The position numbers and the translations under genes are program-made. Source: Paracoccus halophilus (lineage in GTDB: Bacteria > Pseudomonadota > Alphaproteobacteria > Rhodobacterales > Rhodobacteraceae). Taken from it: a DNA stretch of 64,000 nucleotides. This document shows positions 1-8,332 of this stretch, piece by piece. The DNA lies in NCBI RefSeq assembly GCF_000763905.1, contig NZ_JRKN01000009.1:62001-126000 (forward strand). The letters are read 5' to 3'. Position 1 is the stretch's first letter. Every line of letters begins with the position of its first letter. The notes under the pieces were generated by a model, which worked only from the letters and a program-made list of their open reading frames with translations, was not told where the DNA came from and ran no database searches.

Positions 1-1463
1 ACCAGCGTGGCGATGCGGTCCTCGAGAAAGCGGGAATTGGCGAAATACAGGCTTTCATCGACGCGCAGCGACAGGATCTCGGGGCAGGTGATGACGCTGT
101 GGCGGTCGATATTTCGGAAATGCTCGGTCCCCGGGACCTGACCGACCACGGCGGAATGCGGGCGCGAACTGCGGTAAAGCTGCATGATCAGCGACAGCAG
201 CACGCCGGCCACGATGCCCTGTTCGACCCCGATCAGCAGGGTGGTGACGATGGTCGTCGCCATGGCCAGGAAATCGCGCGGCGAATAGGCAAAGACCCGG
301 ATCATCGCCGGGATATCGACCAGCGACAGCACCGCCAGGATGATCGTCGCGGCCAGCACCGCCTGCGGCAGATCGGCCAGCAGCGGCGTCAGGAACAGCG
401 CCGCCAGCGCGATGCCAAGCGCGGTCAGGATGCCGGCCGCCGGGGTCTGCGCGTCGGCATCGTAATTCACCACCGAGCGCGCGAAGCCGCCGGTCACCGG
501 ATAGCCCGCCGTCAGCCCGGCGGCCAGATTGGCCGCGCCCAGCCCGATCAGTTCCTGATCCGGGGCGATCCGCTCGCGCCGCCGTGCCGCCAGCGTCTGC
601 CCGACCGAGACCGATTCGACAAAGCCCACGACCGAGATCAGCAATGCCGCCGGCGCCAGCGCAAGGATCAGCTCGGGTGACATTGCCGGGATGCCGGGCC
701 GGGGCAGGCCCTGCGGGATCGCGCCGACCAGCGCCACGCCGCTGGCGCCCAGATCCAGCGCCCTGGTCAGGGCGATGGTCAGGGCGATGGCGATGATCGG
801 CGCGGCGCGCGCCAGCATGTCGGCCAGCCATGCGGGCAGGCCGATGCCGCGCAGCCCGCCCCGGCCCCAGCGTCGCGCGGCATATAGAAAGACCAGCGCC
901 GCCAGCCCGATCGCCAGCGTCCAGGGGTTGGTCTGCGGCAGGTTCCGCCACAGCGCGGGTGTGATTTCGGGCAGGGTGGCGCCGCCGCCGGGCACGCCCA
1001 GCAGATGCCGGATCTGGCCGGCCGCGATCAGCAGCCCCGAGGCGGTGATGAAACCAGACATCACCGGATGGCTCAGGAAATTGGCAACAAACCCCAGCCG
1101 GAGCAGCCCTGCCGCGACCAGCATCGCGCCCGACAAGAGCGCCAGCGCCACCGCCGCCACCATCGGCGTGGCCAGCCCCTGCGCGACCACCGGCCCGATG
1201 GCCGAGGCGGTCATCAGCGAGATCACCGCCACCGGCCCGACCGCCAGCACCCGCGAGGTGCCGAAGACCGCATAGGCGATCAGCGGCGCGATCGAGGCAT
1301 AGAGCCCGACCTCGGGCGGCAGGTTCGCCAGCATCGCATAGGCCAGGCTTTGCGGGATCAGCATGATGGTGACGATCACCGCCGCCAGCAGGTCGGCGCC
1401 CAGCATCGCGCCGCCATAGCCGCGCGCCCATTGCAGGCAGGGCAGGCGGGGCGGCGCCTTCAC
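1..1463 (-). CDS. SulP-family anion permease, C-terminus cut by window edge
   Basis: Reading the minus strand from a GTG at 1463 gives an uninterrupted frame that opens with LPCLQWARGYGG and continues AVIVTIMLIPQSLAYAMLANL, the hallmark first helices of SulP sulfate/anion transporters. Hydrophobic segments follow, and near the edge the frame reads LLIGVEQGIVAGVLLSLIMQ and then the start of a STAS domain with FANSRFLEDRI. The protein should be an inner-membrane anion transporter (sulfate or another oxyanion; substrate not readable). The start is weakly defined: an in-frame TAG lies about 50 bases upstream of the GTG. It lies 48 bases downstream of the persulfide-dioxygenase-like gene on the same strand, so the two are probably cotranscribed. 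Much of the STAS domain and the stop lie outside the window. Confidence 0.85.
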   Translation of the reverse strand, partial: MKAPPRLPCLQWARGYGGAMLGADLLAAVIVTIMLIPQSLAYAMLANLPPEVGLYASIAPLIAYAVFGTSRVLAVGPVAVISLMTASAIGPVVAQGLATPMVAAVALALLSGAMLVAAGLLRLGFVANFLSHPVMSGFITASGLLIAAGQIRHLLGVPGGGATLPEITPALWRNLPQTNPWTLAIGLAALVFLYAARRWGRGGLRGIGLPAWLADMLARAAPIIAIALTIALTRALDLGASGVALVGAIPQGLPRPGIPAMSPELILALAPAALLISVVGFVESVSVGQTLAARRRERIAPDQELIGLGAANLAAGLTAGYPVTGGFARSVVNYDADAQTPAAGILTALGIALAALFLTPLLADLPQAVLAATIILAVLSLVDIPAMIRVFAYSPRDFLAMATTIVTTLLIGVEQGIVAGVLLSLIMQLYRSSRPHSAVVGQVPGTEHFRNIDRHSVITCPEILSLRVDESLYFANSRFLEDRIATL

Positions 1464-1511
1464 TTGGGTGGATCCCGGCGCGGATCCGGGTGGGGCGGCG
1501 GCGCGATCATG

Positions 1512-2390
1512 CTAGCTCCAGCGTGCATCGAGCAGGTCCAGCGGGATCTTGAGATAACGCCGGCCGTTCGATTCCGGCGCGGGCAGACGCCCGGCATTGG
1601 TGTTGATCTGCAAGGCGTGCAGGATCAGTCGCGGCATCGGCAGGGTCTTGTCGCGGGCCTCGCGCAGGGCGACGAAATCGGGTTGCGCGGGATGCCTCGC
1701 GATATGGATATTCGTGGCCTTCTGCTCGGCCACGGTCGATTCCCAGCGGGGCGCCCGCCCGCCCGGGCAATAGTCATGGCCGGTATAGATGCGGGTCGCA
1801 TCGGGCAGGGCCAGGATGTCCTGGATGGATTGCCACAGCGCGTCGGCGCTGCCGCCCGGGAAATCGGCCCGCGCGGTGCCGCTGTCGGGCATGAACAGCG
1901 TGTCATGAACAAAGGCCGCGTCGCCGATGACATAGGTGATCGAGGCCAGCGTGTGCCCGGGCGAGAACATGACGCGGCCCGGGATATCGCCGATGCTGAA
2001 CCTGTCTCCCGCGGCGAAAAGCCGGTCCCATTGCGAGCCGTCGGCAGGAAAATCCGGCCAGTTGTAGAAGCCGGCCCAGAGCTTCTGCACCTCGGTCACC
2101 TTTGCGCCGATGGCGGTCGGCGCGCCGGTTCGGCCCTTGAGGTAATCGGCGGCGGTGAAGTGATCGGCATGCGGGTGGGTGTCCAGGATCCACTGCACCC
2201 GATAGCCGCGATCCGCGATGAACTGCAGAATCCGGTCGGCCTGGATCGTCGCCGTGGCGCCGGATTTCTCGTCATAATCCAGCACCGGGTCGATGATCGC
2301 GCATTGGCCGGTGGCGGGATCGGCCACGACATATTGCACCGAGCCGGTTCGCTTCTCGTAGAACCCTGTCACCTCGGGGGCGGATGTCAT
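1512..2390 (-). CDS. blh: Metallo-beta-lactamase-fold hydrolase, Blh / persulfide dioxygenase-like
   Basis: The 292-residue protein has the metallo-beta-lactamase signature THPHADH at residues 71-77, a later SPGHT histidine, a DTLF aspartate and a GHDYCPGG histidine, which together form the metal site of the ETHE1/Blh branch. Family members oxidise glutathione persulfide to sulfite or act in sulfide detoxification under the repressor BigR. The N-terminal substrate-side features (TGSVQYVVADP, IIDPVLDYDEKSG) match Blh proteins from Agrobacterium and Xylella, from memory. No rhodanese domain is fused. The SulP gene follows on the same strand, fitting production and transport of a sulfur oxyanion. 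No BigR gene is visible in the window. The specific activity is inferred from family resemblance. Confidence 0.82.
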   Translation of the reverse strand: MTSAPEVTGFYEKRTGSVQYVVADPATGQCAIIDPVLDYDEKSGATATIQADRILQFIADRGYRVQWILDTHPHADHFTAADYLKGRTGAPTAIGAKVTEVQKLWAGFYNWPDFPADGSQWDRLFAAGDRFSIGDIPGRVMFSPGHTLASITYVIGDAAFVHDTLFMPDSGTARADFPGGSADALWQSIQDILALPDATRIYTGHDYCPGGRAPRWESTVAEQKATNIHIARHPAQPDFVALREARDKTLPMPRLILHALQINTNAGRLPAPESNGRRYLKIPLDLLDARWS

Positions 2391-2518
2391 GGGAAAACCT
2401 CACTGATATTATCGCGTCGGGCGGAATTTCATTCCTGTTATGGCGATGATGTCGGGATTTTCAACATCCTCGGCACCATCGCGGCCGCAATTCCGCGTCA
2501 GGGGGGGGCAGAAAGGAA

Positions 2519-2550
2519 AACGGGCCGTGGCCTGCGCGGCCCGGCCCGTT
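2519..2550 (-). terminator. Hairpin terminator downstream of pyc
   Basis: The arms at 2519-2526 and 2543-2550 are perfectly complementary (AACGGGCC / GGCCCGTT), with further GC pairing possible inside. Read on the minus strand, the stem is followed by a T-rich stretch. It sits 27 bases past the pyc stop, so it probably ends pyc transcription before the blh promoter region. Confidence 0.6.
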
Positions 2551-2576
2551 TCATCCGGTTGCGCCGGGCGCAGCCG

Positions 2577-5500
2577 TCAGGTGATTTCGACCAGCAGGTC
2601 CTTGGCGTCGATCTGTTCGCCGGGGCGGACATGCAGCGCGCTGATCACGCCGGCGCGGTCGGCATGGATGCCGGTCTCCATCTTCATCGCCTCGATGGTC
2701 ACCAGCATGTCGCCGTGATTGACCCTCTGGCCCTGCGTCACCGCGACCGAGGCGACGACGCCCGGCATCGGCGCGCCGACATGGGCATCATTGGCCGGGT
2801 CCGCCTTGGGCCGGGCGACGGTCTGCGATTTCACCAGACGGTTCGGCACCCGGATCACGCGGGGCTGGCCGTTCAGTTCGAAAAAGACCTTGACGTCGCC
2901 CTGATCGTCGGTTTCGCCGACGGTCTGCAGCCGGATCTCCAGCGTTTTTCCGGGGTCGATCTCGGCCTCGATTTCCTCGCCCGGCTCCATGCCGTAGAAA
3001 AAGCTGCGCGTCGGCAGGGTGCGGACCGGGCCATACTGGCGGTGCCGGCCCATGTAATCCAGAAACACCTTGGGATACATGAGATAACCGTTCAGGTCCT
3101 CGTCATCGACCGCCTTGCCCTCAAGCTGTTCGGAGAGGTCGGCGCGCGTCGCCTCGAGGTCCACCGGCGGCATGCTGGCGCCGGGCCGGGTGGTCATCGG
3201 CTCCTCGCCCTTCAGCACCTTTTTCTGCAACCCTTCGGGCCAGCCGCCGGGGGGCTGACCCAGGTTGCCGCGCATCATGTCCACGACCGAATCGGGAAAG
3301 CTGACATCGGTGTCCGGGTCGATGACCTGTGCGGGCGTCAGGCCCTGCGCCACCATCATCAGCGCCATGTCGCCCACCACCTTGGAGGACGGCGTGACCT
3401 TGACGATATCGCCGAACATCCGGTTCACATCGGCATAGGCCTGGGCGACCTCGTGCCAGCGTTCCTCAAGCCCAAGGCTGCGGGCCTGGGCTTTCAGGTT
3501 GGTGAACTGGCCGCCGGGCATTTCGTGCAGATAGACCTCGGAGGCGGGGGCCTGCAGGCCGGATTCAAAGGCCGCGTAATGTTCGCGCACCGCCTCCCAA
3601 TAGTTCGAAATCGCGCGGATGGCGGCAATGTCCAGCCCGGTATCGCGATCCGAATGGCGCAGCGCCTCGACGATCGAGCCCAGCGTCGGCTGGCTGGTAT
3701 TGCCCGACAGCGCGTCCATGGCGCAATCGACCGCATCGACGCCGGCCGCGGCGGCTGCGAGGATCGAGGCCCCGGCGATACCGCCCGTGTCATGGGTGTG
3801 GAAATGGACGGGCAGGCCGACCTCTTCCTTCAGCGCCTTGACCAGCACCCCGGCCGAGGCGGGTTTCAGGAGCCCCGCCATGTCCTTGAGCCCCAGCACA
3901 TGGGCGCCGGCATCGCGCAGCTCGCGCGCCATGTTCAGGTAGTATTTCAGATCGTATTTCGAGCGCTCCGGGTCGAGGATATCGCCGGTATAGCAGATCG
4001 TGCCCTCGCAGATCTTGCCGCTCTCGATCACCGCATCCATGGCGACGCGCATGTTCTCGACCCAGTTCAGGCTGTCGAAGACCCGGAACAGGTCGATCCC
4101 GGTCGCGGCGGCCTGACGGACAAAGCCCTGCACGACATTGTCGGGATAGTTCGTGTAGCCCACCCCGTTCGAGCCGCGCAGCAGCATCTGCGTCATCAGG
4201 TTCGGGATCGCCTTGCGGATATCGCGCAGCCGCTGCCAGGGACATTCCTGCAGGAAACGATAGGCCACGTCGAAGGTCGCGCCGCCCCAGCATTCGACCG
4301 AAAACAGCCCCGGCAGATTCGCCGCGTAAGAGGGCGCCACCCGGATCATGTCGATCGAGCGCATCCGCGTGGCCAGCAGCGACTGGTGCCCGTCCCGCAT
4401 CGAGGTATCCGTGATCAGCAGGCGTTTCTGCGCCAGCATCCAGTCGGCGACGGCCTTCGCGCCCTTTTCCTCAAGCAGTTGTTTGGTGCCGGGGGCCGGA
4501 TCGGCCTTGGGCCGGGGCGCCACAGGGTTGCGCGCCTCGGCCGGGGGCATGGGCCGGCCGACGGTCTCGGGATGGCCGTTCACGGTGATGTCGGCGAGAT
4601 AGATCAGCAGCTTGGTCGCCCGGTCGCGGCGCTTGCGGAAAGCGAACAGATCGGGAGTCGTGTCGATGAACTTGGTCGTGTAGGTGTCGTTCAGGAACGT
4701 CGGGTGTTTCAGCAGGTTGATGACGAATTCGATATTCGTCGCCACGCCGCGCACCCGGAATTCGCGCAGGGCGCGGTCCATACGCCGGATCGCCTGTTCC
4801 GGGGTCTGGGCATGGGCGGTGACCTTGACCAGCAGCGAATCGTAATAGCGCGTGATGACGCCGCCGGCATAGGCAGTGCCGCCATCCAGACGGATGCCAT
4901 TGCCGGTGGCGCTGCGATAGGCGGTCAGGCGGCCGTAATCGGGGATGAAATTGTTCAGCGGATCCTCGGTCGTGACCCGGCATTGCAGGGCATGGCCTTG
5001 CAGGTGCACGTCCTCCTGCCGCTTGATGCCGGTGGCGTCGGCCAGGGTCGCGCCCTCGGCGATCATGATCTGGGATTGCACGATGTCGATGCCGGTGACC
5101 TCTTCGGTCACGGTATGTTCGACCTGGACGCGCGGGTTCACCTCGATGAAGTAGAAGTTCCCGCTGTCCATATCCATCAGGAATTCGACCGTGCCGGCAT
5201 TCTGATAGCCGACCGCGCGGCCGATCTTCAGCGCCAGTTCGCAGACTTCCTCGCGCTGCTCGGGGGTCAGATAGGGGGCGGGGGCGCGCTCGACCACCTT
5301 CTGGTTGCGGCGCTGCACGGTGCAGTCGCGTTCGTAAAGATGATAAAGGCCGCCATGGGTGTCGCCCAGCAGCTGCACCTCGACATGGCGGGCGCGCTGG
5401 ATCATCTTTTCCAGATAGCCCTCGCCATTGCCGAAGGCGGCCTCGGCCTCGCGACGGCCCTCGCGGACCTTTTCGACCAGCTCGTCGGGGCCGGTGATCG

Positions 5501-6011
5501 GGCGCATGCCGCGCCCGCCGCCGCCCCAGCTGGCCTTGAGCATCAGCGGATAGCCGATCGCGGCGGCCTCGGCCTTGATGGCGTCGAAATCATCGCCCAG
5601 CACCTCGGTCGCGGGAATGACCGGCACGCCCGCGCCGATCGCCACCTTGCGGGCGCTGGCCTTGTCGCCAAGGGCGCGCATGGTTTCCGCCCTGGGGCCG
5701 ATGAAGGTGATCCCGGCCTTGACGCAGGCATCGACGAATTCGGGGTTTTCCGACAGCAGGCCATAGCCCGGATGGATGGCGTCGGCGCCGCTTTCCCTGG
5801 CCACGCGGATGATTTCGGGGATCGAAAGATAGGCGGCGACCGGCCCCAGCCCCGCGCCGATGCGGTAAGCCTCATCCGCCTTGAAGCGGTGCAGGCCCAG
5901 CTTGTCCTCTTCGGCATAGATGGCGACGGTTTTCTTGCCCAGTTCGTTCGCGGCCCGCATGACACGGATCGCAATTTCGCCGCGATTCGCTATCAGGATC
6001 TTTCGAAACAT
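2577..6011 (-). CDS. pyc: Pyruvate carboxylase
   Basis: This 1144-residue single-chain enzyme makes oxaloacetate from pyruvate, bicarbonate and ATP, an anaplerotic step. The biotin carboxylase half comes first (MFRKILIANRGEIAIRVMRAA, then WGGGGRGMR and the EVNPRVQVEHTVTEEVTG signature). The carboxyltransferase domain starts near residue 530 with ITDTSMRDGHQSLLATRMR and contains the metal-binding HFHTHDT. A biotinyl domain closes the protein with EAMKMETG; the acceptor lysine is about residue 1110. Length and domain order match the usual full-length alpha-4 type enzyme. It lies 92 bases downstream of tadA on the same strand. No truncation or frameshift is seen. Confidence 0.98.
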   Translation of the reverse strand: MFRKILIANRGEIAIRVMRAANELGKKTVAIYAEEDKLGLHRFKADEAYRIGAGLGPVAAYLSIPEIIRVARESGADAIHPGYGLLSENPEFVDACVKAGITFIGPRAETMRALGDKASARKVAIGAGVPVIPATEVLGDDFDAIKAEAAAIGYPLMLKASWGGGGRGMRPITGPDELVEKVREGRREAEAAFGNGEGYLEKMIQRARHVEVQLLGDTHGGLYHLYERDCTVQRRNQKVVERAPAPYLTPEQREEVCELALKIGRAVGYQNAGTVEFLMDMDSGNFYFIEVNPRVQVEHTVTEEVTGIDIVQSQIMIAEGATLADATGIKRQEDVHLQGHALQCRVTTEDPLNNFIPDYGRLTAYRSATGNGIRLDGGTAYAGGVITRYYDSLLVKVTAHAQTPEQAIRRMDRALREFRVRGVATNIEFVINLLKHPTFLNDTYTTKFIDTTPDLFAFRKRRDRATKLLIYLADITVNGHPETVGRPMPPAEARNPVAPRPKADPAPGTKQLLEEKGAKAVADWMLAQKRLLITDTSMRDGHQSLLATRMRSIDMIRVAPSYAANLPGLFSVECWGGATFDVAYRFLQECPWQRLRDIRKAIPNLMTQMLLRGSNGVGYTNYPDNVVQGFVRQAAATGIDLFRVFDSLNWVENMRVAMDAVIESGKICEGTICYTGDILDPERSKYDLKYYLNMARELRDAGAHVLGLKDMAGLLKPASAGVLVKALKEEVGLPVHFHTHDTGGIAGASILAAAAAGVDAVDCAMDALSGNTSQPTLGSIVEALRHSDRDTGLDIAAIRAISNYWEAVREHYAAFESGLQAPASEVYLHEMPGGQFTNLKAQARSLGLEERWHEVAQAYADVNRMFGDIVKVTPSSKVVGDMALMMVAQGLTPAQVIDPDTDVSFPDSVVDMMRGNLGQPPGGWPEGLQKKVLKGEEPMTTRPGASMPPVDLEATRADLSEQLEGKAVDDEDLNGYLMYPKVFLDYMGRHRQYGPVRTLPTRSFFYGMEPGEEIEAEIDPGKTLEIRLQTVGETDDQGDVKVFFELNGQPRVIRVPNRLVKSQTVARPKADPANDAHVGAPMPGVVASVAVTQGQRVNHGDMLVTIEAMKMETGIHADRAGVISALHVRPGEQIDAKDLLVEIT

Positions 6012-6103
6012 CCATCACTCCCATGTTCGCTGACGCGGCAGCATAGGCATGCCGCGCTGCAGCGCAAGCTGTCACTAACGCCAGATGATCCTGCAATAAT
6101 GCG

Positions 6104-6556
6104 CTATCCACGCCGCTGGCGAAAGAATTCCCGCAAAAGGCCGCGCGATTCTGCTGCCGCAATGCCGTCGATCACCTCTGGCCGGTGATGGCATTGCCTA
6201 TGCTCAAAGACCCGCGCGCCATGCCGGACGCCGCCCATCCGGGGGTCCTCGGCGCCGTAATACAATGTCGCGATCCGCGCGGCCGAGATCGCGGCGGCGC
6301 ACATCGGACAGGGTTCCAGCGTGACCCACAGCCTCGCGCCGGGCAGCCGCTCGGACCCGGCGGCGGCGCAGGCCGCGCGAATGGCAAGGATTTCGGCATG
6401 CGCGGTCGGGTCCGACAATTCGCGCGTGCGGTTGCCGGCGCGGGCCAGCACGCGGCCATCGGCGCCGACCAGCACCGCGCCCACGGGCACCTCGCCGCGA
6501 CGGGCGGCGGCCTGCGCCTCGTGCAGGGCATCGGACATGTATGAGACGAAATCCAT
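6104..6556 (-). CDS. tadA: tRNA-specific adenosine deaminase
   Basis: The 150-residue cytidine-deaminase-fold enzyme converts the wobble adenosine of tRNA-Arg(ACG) to inosine. The zinc and proton-shuttle motif TAHAEILAIR and the second zinc motif LEPCPMCAAAI are intact, and RGEVPVGAVLV is typical of TadA. The chosen ATG (MDFVSYMSDAL) has an AGG-containing stretch upstream; the internal ATG at 6538 lacks one. The open frame continues far upstream but has no family similarity there and runs antisense to the pseudouridine synthase, so that part is not coding. The gene is divergent from that synthase, with 126 bases between the two starts. Confidence 0.95.
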   Translation of the reverse strand: MDFVSYMSDALHEAQAAARRGEVPVGAVLVGADGRVLARAGNRTRELSDPTAHAEILAIRAACAAAGSERLPGARLWVTLEPCPMCAAAISAARIATLYYGAEDPRMGGVRHGARVFEHRQCHHRPEVIDGIAAAESRGLLREFFRQRRG

Positions 6557-6682
6557 GCCCGTTTCTGACCTGCCGCGCGCCCGGCTGCAATATGTCCCGG
6601 GGCTGGGCCGCGCTCTTCCCTTTGCGGCCATTCGCGCGTAGATATGGCGCTTTGCCACCGCAGAGATGCGCAGGAGATCGCC

Positions 6683-7966
6683 GTGACCGACCAGACGCCC
6701 GAACAGACCCCCGACAACCCGACCCCGAAAGCCGACCGTATCGCCAAGGTGATGGCGCGCGCCGGCATCGCCAGCCGCCGCGAGGCCGAGCGGATGATCC
6801 TTGAGGGCCGCGTCACCGTGAACGGCGACAAGATCGACAGCCCGGCGCTGGACGTGCTGCCCTCGGACAAGGTGCGCGTCGATGGCAAGCCGCTGGACGA
6901 GCCGCAGGAGACGCGGCTCTGGCTTTATTACAAGCCCATCGGGCTGGTCACCTCGGCCTCGGATGAAAAGGGGCGGCAGACGGTTTTCGACGCGCTGCCC
7001 CGCGATATGCCCCGGGTGATGACGGTCGGCCGGCTGGACCTGAACTCCGAAGGGCTGCTGCTTTTGACCAATGACGGCGAGCTGAAGCGCCGGCTGGAGC
7101 TGCCCAGCACCGGCTGGCTGCGCCGCTATCGGGTGCGGGTCAACGGCCAGCCCAACGATCTGACATTCGCCCCCCTGCGTCGCGGCGTGACCATCGACGG
7201 CGAGGAATTCCAGCCGATGGAGATCAACCTGGACAGCCAGCAGGGCGCCAATGCCTGGCTGACCGTCGGCATCCGCGAAGGCCGCAACCGCGAGATTCGC
7301 CGCACCATGGCCCATGTCGGGCTGATCGTGAACCGGCTGATCCGCATCGGCTATGGCCCCTTCAAGCTGGCCGGGCTCGAGGAAAACGAGGTGCGCGAGG
7401 TCAGGCGCAAGGTGCTGCGCGACCAGCTGGGCGGCTTGCTGACCGGCGAGACGGATGAAAAGCCGCGCGGTTTTCGCGAACGCGGCGCCGCCCGGCCCGC
7501 CTCGCAAGACGAGGCGTCTCGCCCGCGCGGGCCGCGCGCCGAGGGCGAGCGCAAGTTCGCAGCGCGCCGCGACGATCGCGGCGGAGAGCGGCGCGGCGGA
7601 TCGGACGAGCGCGCCGAAGGCGGCAAGCCGCGCGCCAGGCCCGCCGGTTTTCGCAACCGCGACGAGGCGCGGCGCGAGGCCGATGAGGGGCGCGGCGGCA
7701 AGCCCGGCTTCAAGCGCGGCGCCCGGAGCGATCGTCCGGGTGAGGCGAGCGGCGAGGGTCGTGGCGGAAAAGCGGGCGGCTTCAAGCCGCGCGCCGGGGG
7801 GAAGCCTGCGGGCAAGCCCGGCGGCAAACCGGGCGGCAAGCCCGGGGCCAAGCCGGGATTCGGGCCGAAAACCGGCCAGAATACCGACAGGCCCGGCCGT
7901 CCAAAGACAAATCGCGCCCCCGGCAAGGGGGCGCGACCCGAGGGAAAAAGGCCGGGGCGCGGATGA
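6683..7966 (+). CDS. rluB: 23S rRNA pseudouridine synthase, RsuA/RluB family, with long basic tail
   Basis: Residues from about 15 to 65 form an S4 RNA-binding domain (IAKVMARAGIASRREAERMILEGRVTVNG). The synthase domain follows, with the catalytic-aspartate motif GRLDLNSEGLLLLTNDG and the later REGRNREIRRTM. The best start is the GTG at 6683, preceded by AGGAG at 6672-6676; an upstream in-frame ATG at 6644 has no such site. After the catalytic domain about 180 residues are Arg-, Gly-, Lys- and Pro-rich, ending in repeats such as GKPGGKPGGKPGAKPG. Such tails occur in alphaproteobacterial RluB-like proteins and are probably disordered RNA-contacting segments. RluB rather than RsuA or RluE is inferred from overall resemblance. 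Confidence 0.9.
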   Translation: MTDQTPEQTPDNPTPKADRIAKVMARAGIASRREAERMILEGRVTVNGDKIDSPALDVLPSDKVRVDGKPLDEPQETRLWLYYKPIGLVTSASDEKGRQTVFDALPRDMPRVMTVGRLDLNSEGLLLLTNDGELKRRLELPSTGWLRRYRVRVNGQPNDLTFAPLRRGVTIDGEEFQPMEINLDSQQGANAWLTVGIREGRNREIRRTMAHVGLIVNRLIRIGYGPFKLAGLEENEVREVRRKVLRDQLGGLLTGETDEKPRGFRERGAARPASQDEASRPRGPRAEGERKFAARRDDRGGERRGGSDERAEGGKPRARPAGFRNRDEARREADEGRGGKPGFKRGARSDRPGEASGEGRGGKAGGFKPRAGGKPAGKPGGKPGGKPGAKPGFGPKTGQNTDRPGRPKTNRAPGKGARPEGKRPGRG

Positions 7967-7977
7967 GACGCGCCCGG
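7952..7977. other. GC hairpin over the rluB stop codon
   Basis: CCGGGGCGCG at 7952-7961 pairs with CGCGCCCGG at 7969-7977 with one bulged base. It spans the rluB stop and lies between the convergent rluB and hemP genes. There is no T-tract, so it may be a bidirectional transcript end or simply GC-rich sequence. Confidence 0.3.
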
Positions 7978-7987
7978 CTGCGGCAAA

Positions 7988-8164
7988 TCACTTGGTCAGG
8001 ATAAGCTTGCCGGCGCGGGTGATGCGCAGGTTGTAAACCTGATCGCCCAACACGATCAGCGCCTGGTTGCCGCCGGCGGTCAGGGTTTCGGCGTCATGCT
8101 CGGGCAGGCGCTGCAGGGCGGTCACGCCGGGGCGGGCGAATTCGGCTGGGCGGGTCGCGGTCAT
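7988..8164 (-). CDS. hemP: Hemin uptake protein HemP
   Basis: The C-terminal half, GGNQALIVLGDQVYNLRITRAGKLILTK, carries the HemP family core ending in LILTK. The chosen ATG at 8164 gives 58 residues and has GAGG about 8 bases upstream; the ATG at 8170 is too close to that site, and the open frame extends further only through a TTG. HemP proteins are small, found with heme uptake systems, and in several bacteria act in heme-responsive control. Here the gene stands alone, without hmu or TonB-receptor genes nearby, convergent with rluB. An iron-rhodo-type box lies 37 bases upstream of the start. Confidence 0.88.
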   Translation of the reverse strand: MTATRPAEFARPGVTALQRLPEHDAETLTAGGNQALIVLGDQVYNLRITRAGKLILTK

Positions 8165-8200
8165 TACCATGTCCTCGTTTCTGTCGCGGTAACGATAATC

Positions 8201-8215
8201 TGACAAATTCGATCA
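8201..8215. promoter_or_regulatory. Iron-rhodo-box-like site (TGA-N9-TCA) upstream of hemP
   Basis: TGACAAATTCGATCA is seen 37 bases before the hemP start. TGA-N9-TCA is the core of the iron-rhodo box described for Rhodobacterales iron genes (attributed to RirA/Rhodo-type Rrf2 regulators). Its position in front of the only iron-related gene here supports function; binding is inferred. Confidence 0.6.
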
Positions 8216-8305
8216 GGGATGTCAAAGGAAATTAGTCAGGAATTTTCCGCTGAAGATAATACATCCATTTCAGTGGTATATTCGCTGTCTCATGGATGTC
8301 GTACC

Positions 8306-8321
8306 CTTGCCGGCCGGCAAG
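8306..8321. repeat. Perfect 16-bp palindrome between hemP promoter and znuA stop
   Basis: CTTGCCGGCCGGCAAG reads the same on both strands. It lies 11 bases past the znuA stop in the direction of znuA transcription, with no T-tract on either side. It could be an mRNA 3' hairpin or a protein-binding site; nothing decides between them. Confidence 0.5.
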
Positions 8322-8332
8322 ACTGGGACGAG

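Noticed and set aside
55-1431. 458-codon minus-strand frame over the SulP gene
   Set aside because: It is a shifted reading of the same strand; the neighbouring frame gives the real SulP helices from 1463 to the edge.
1005-6188. Plus-strand open frame of about 1727 codons opposite pyc
   Set aside because: It is antisense to a textbook pyruvate carboxylase, its translation is Arg/Gly/His/Asp-rich without any family motif, and long antisense frames are common in high-GC DNA.
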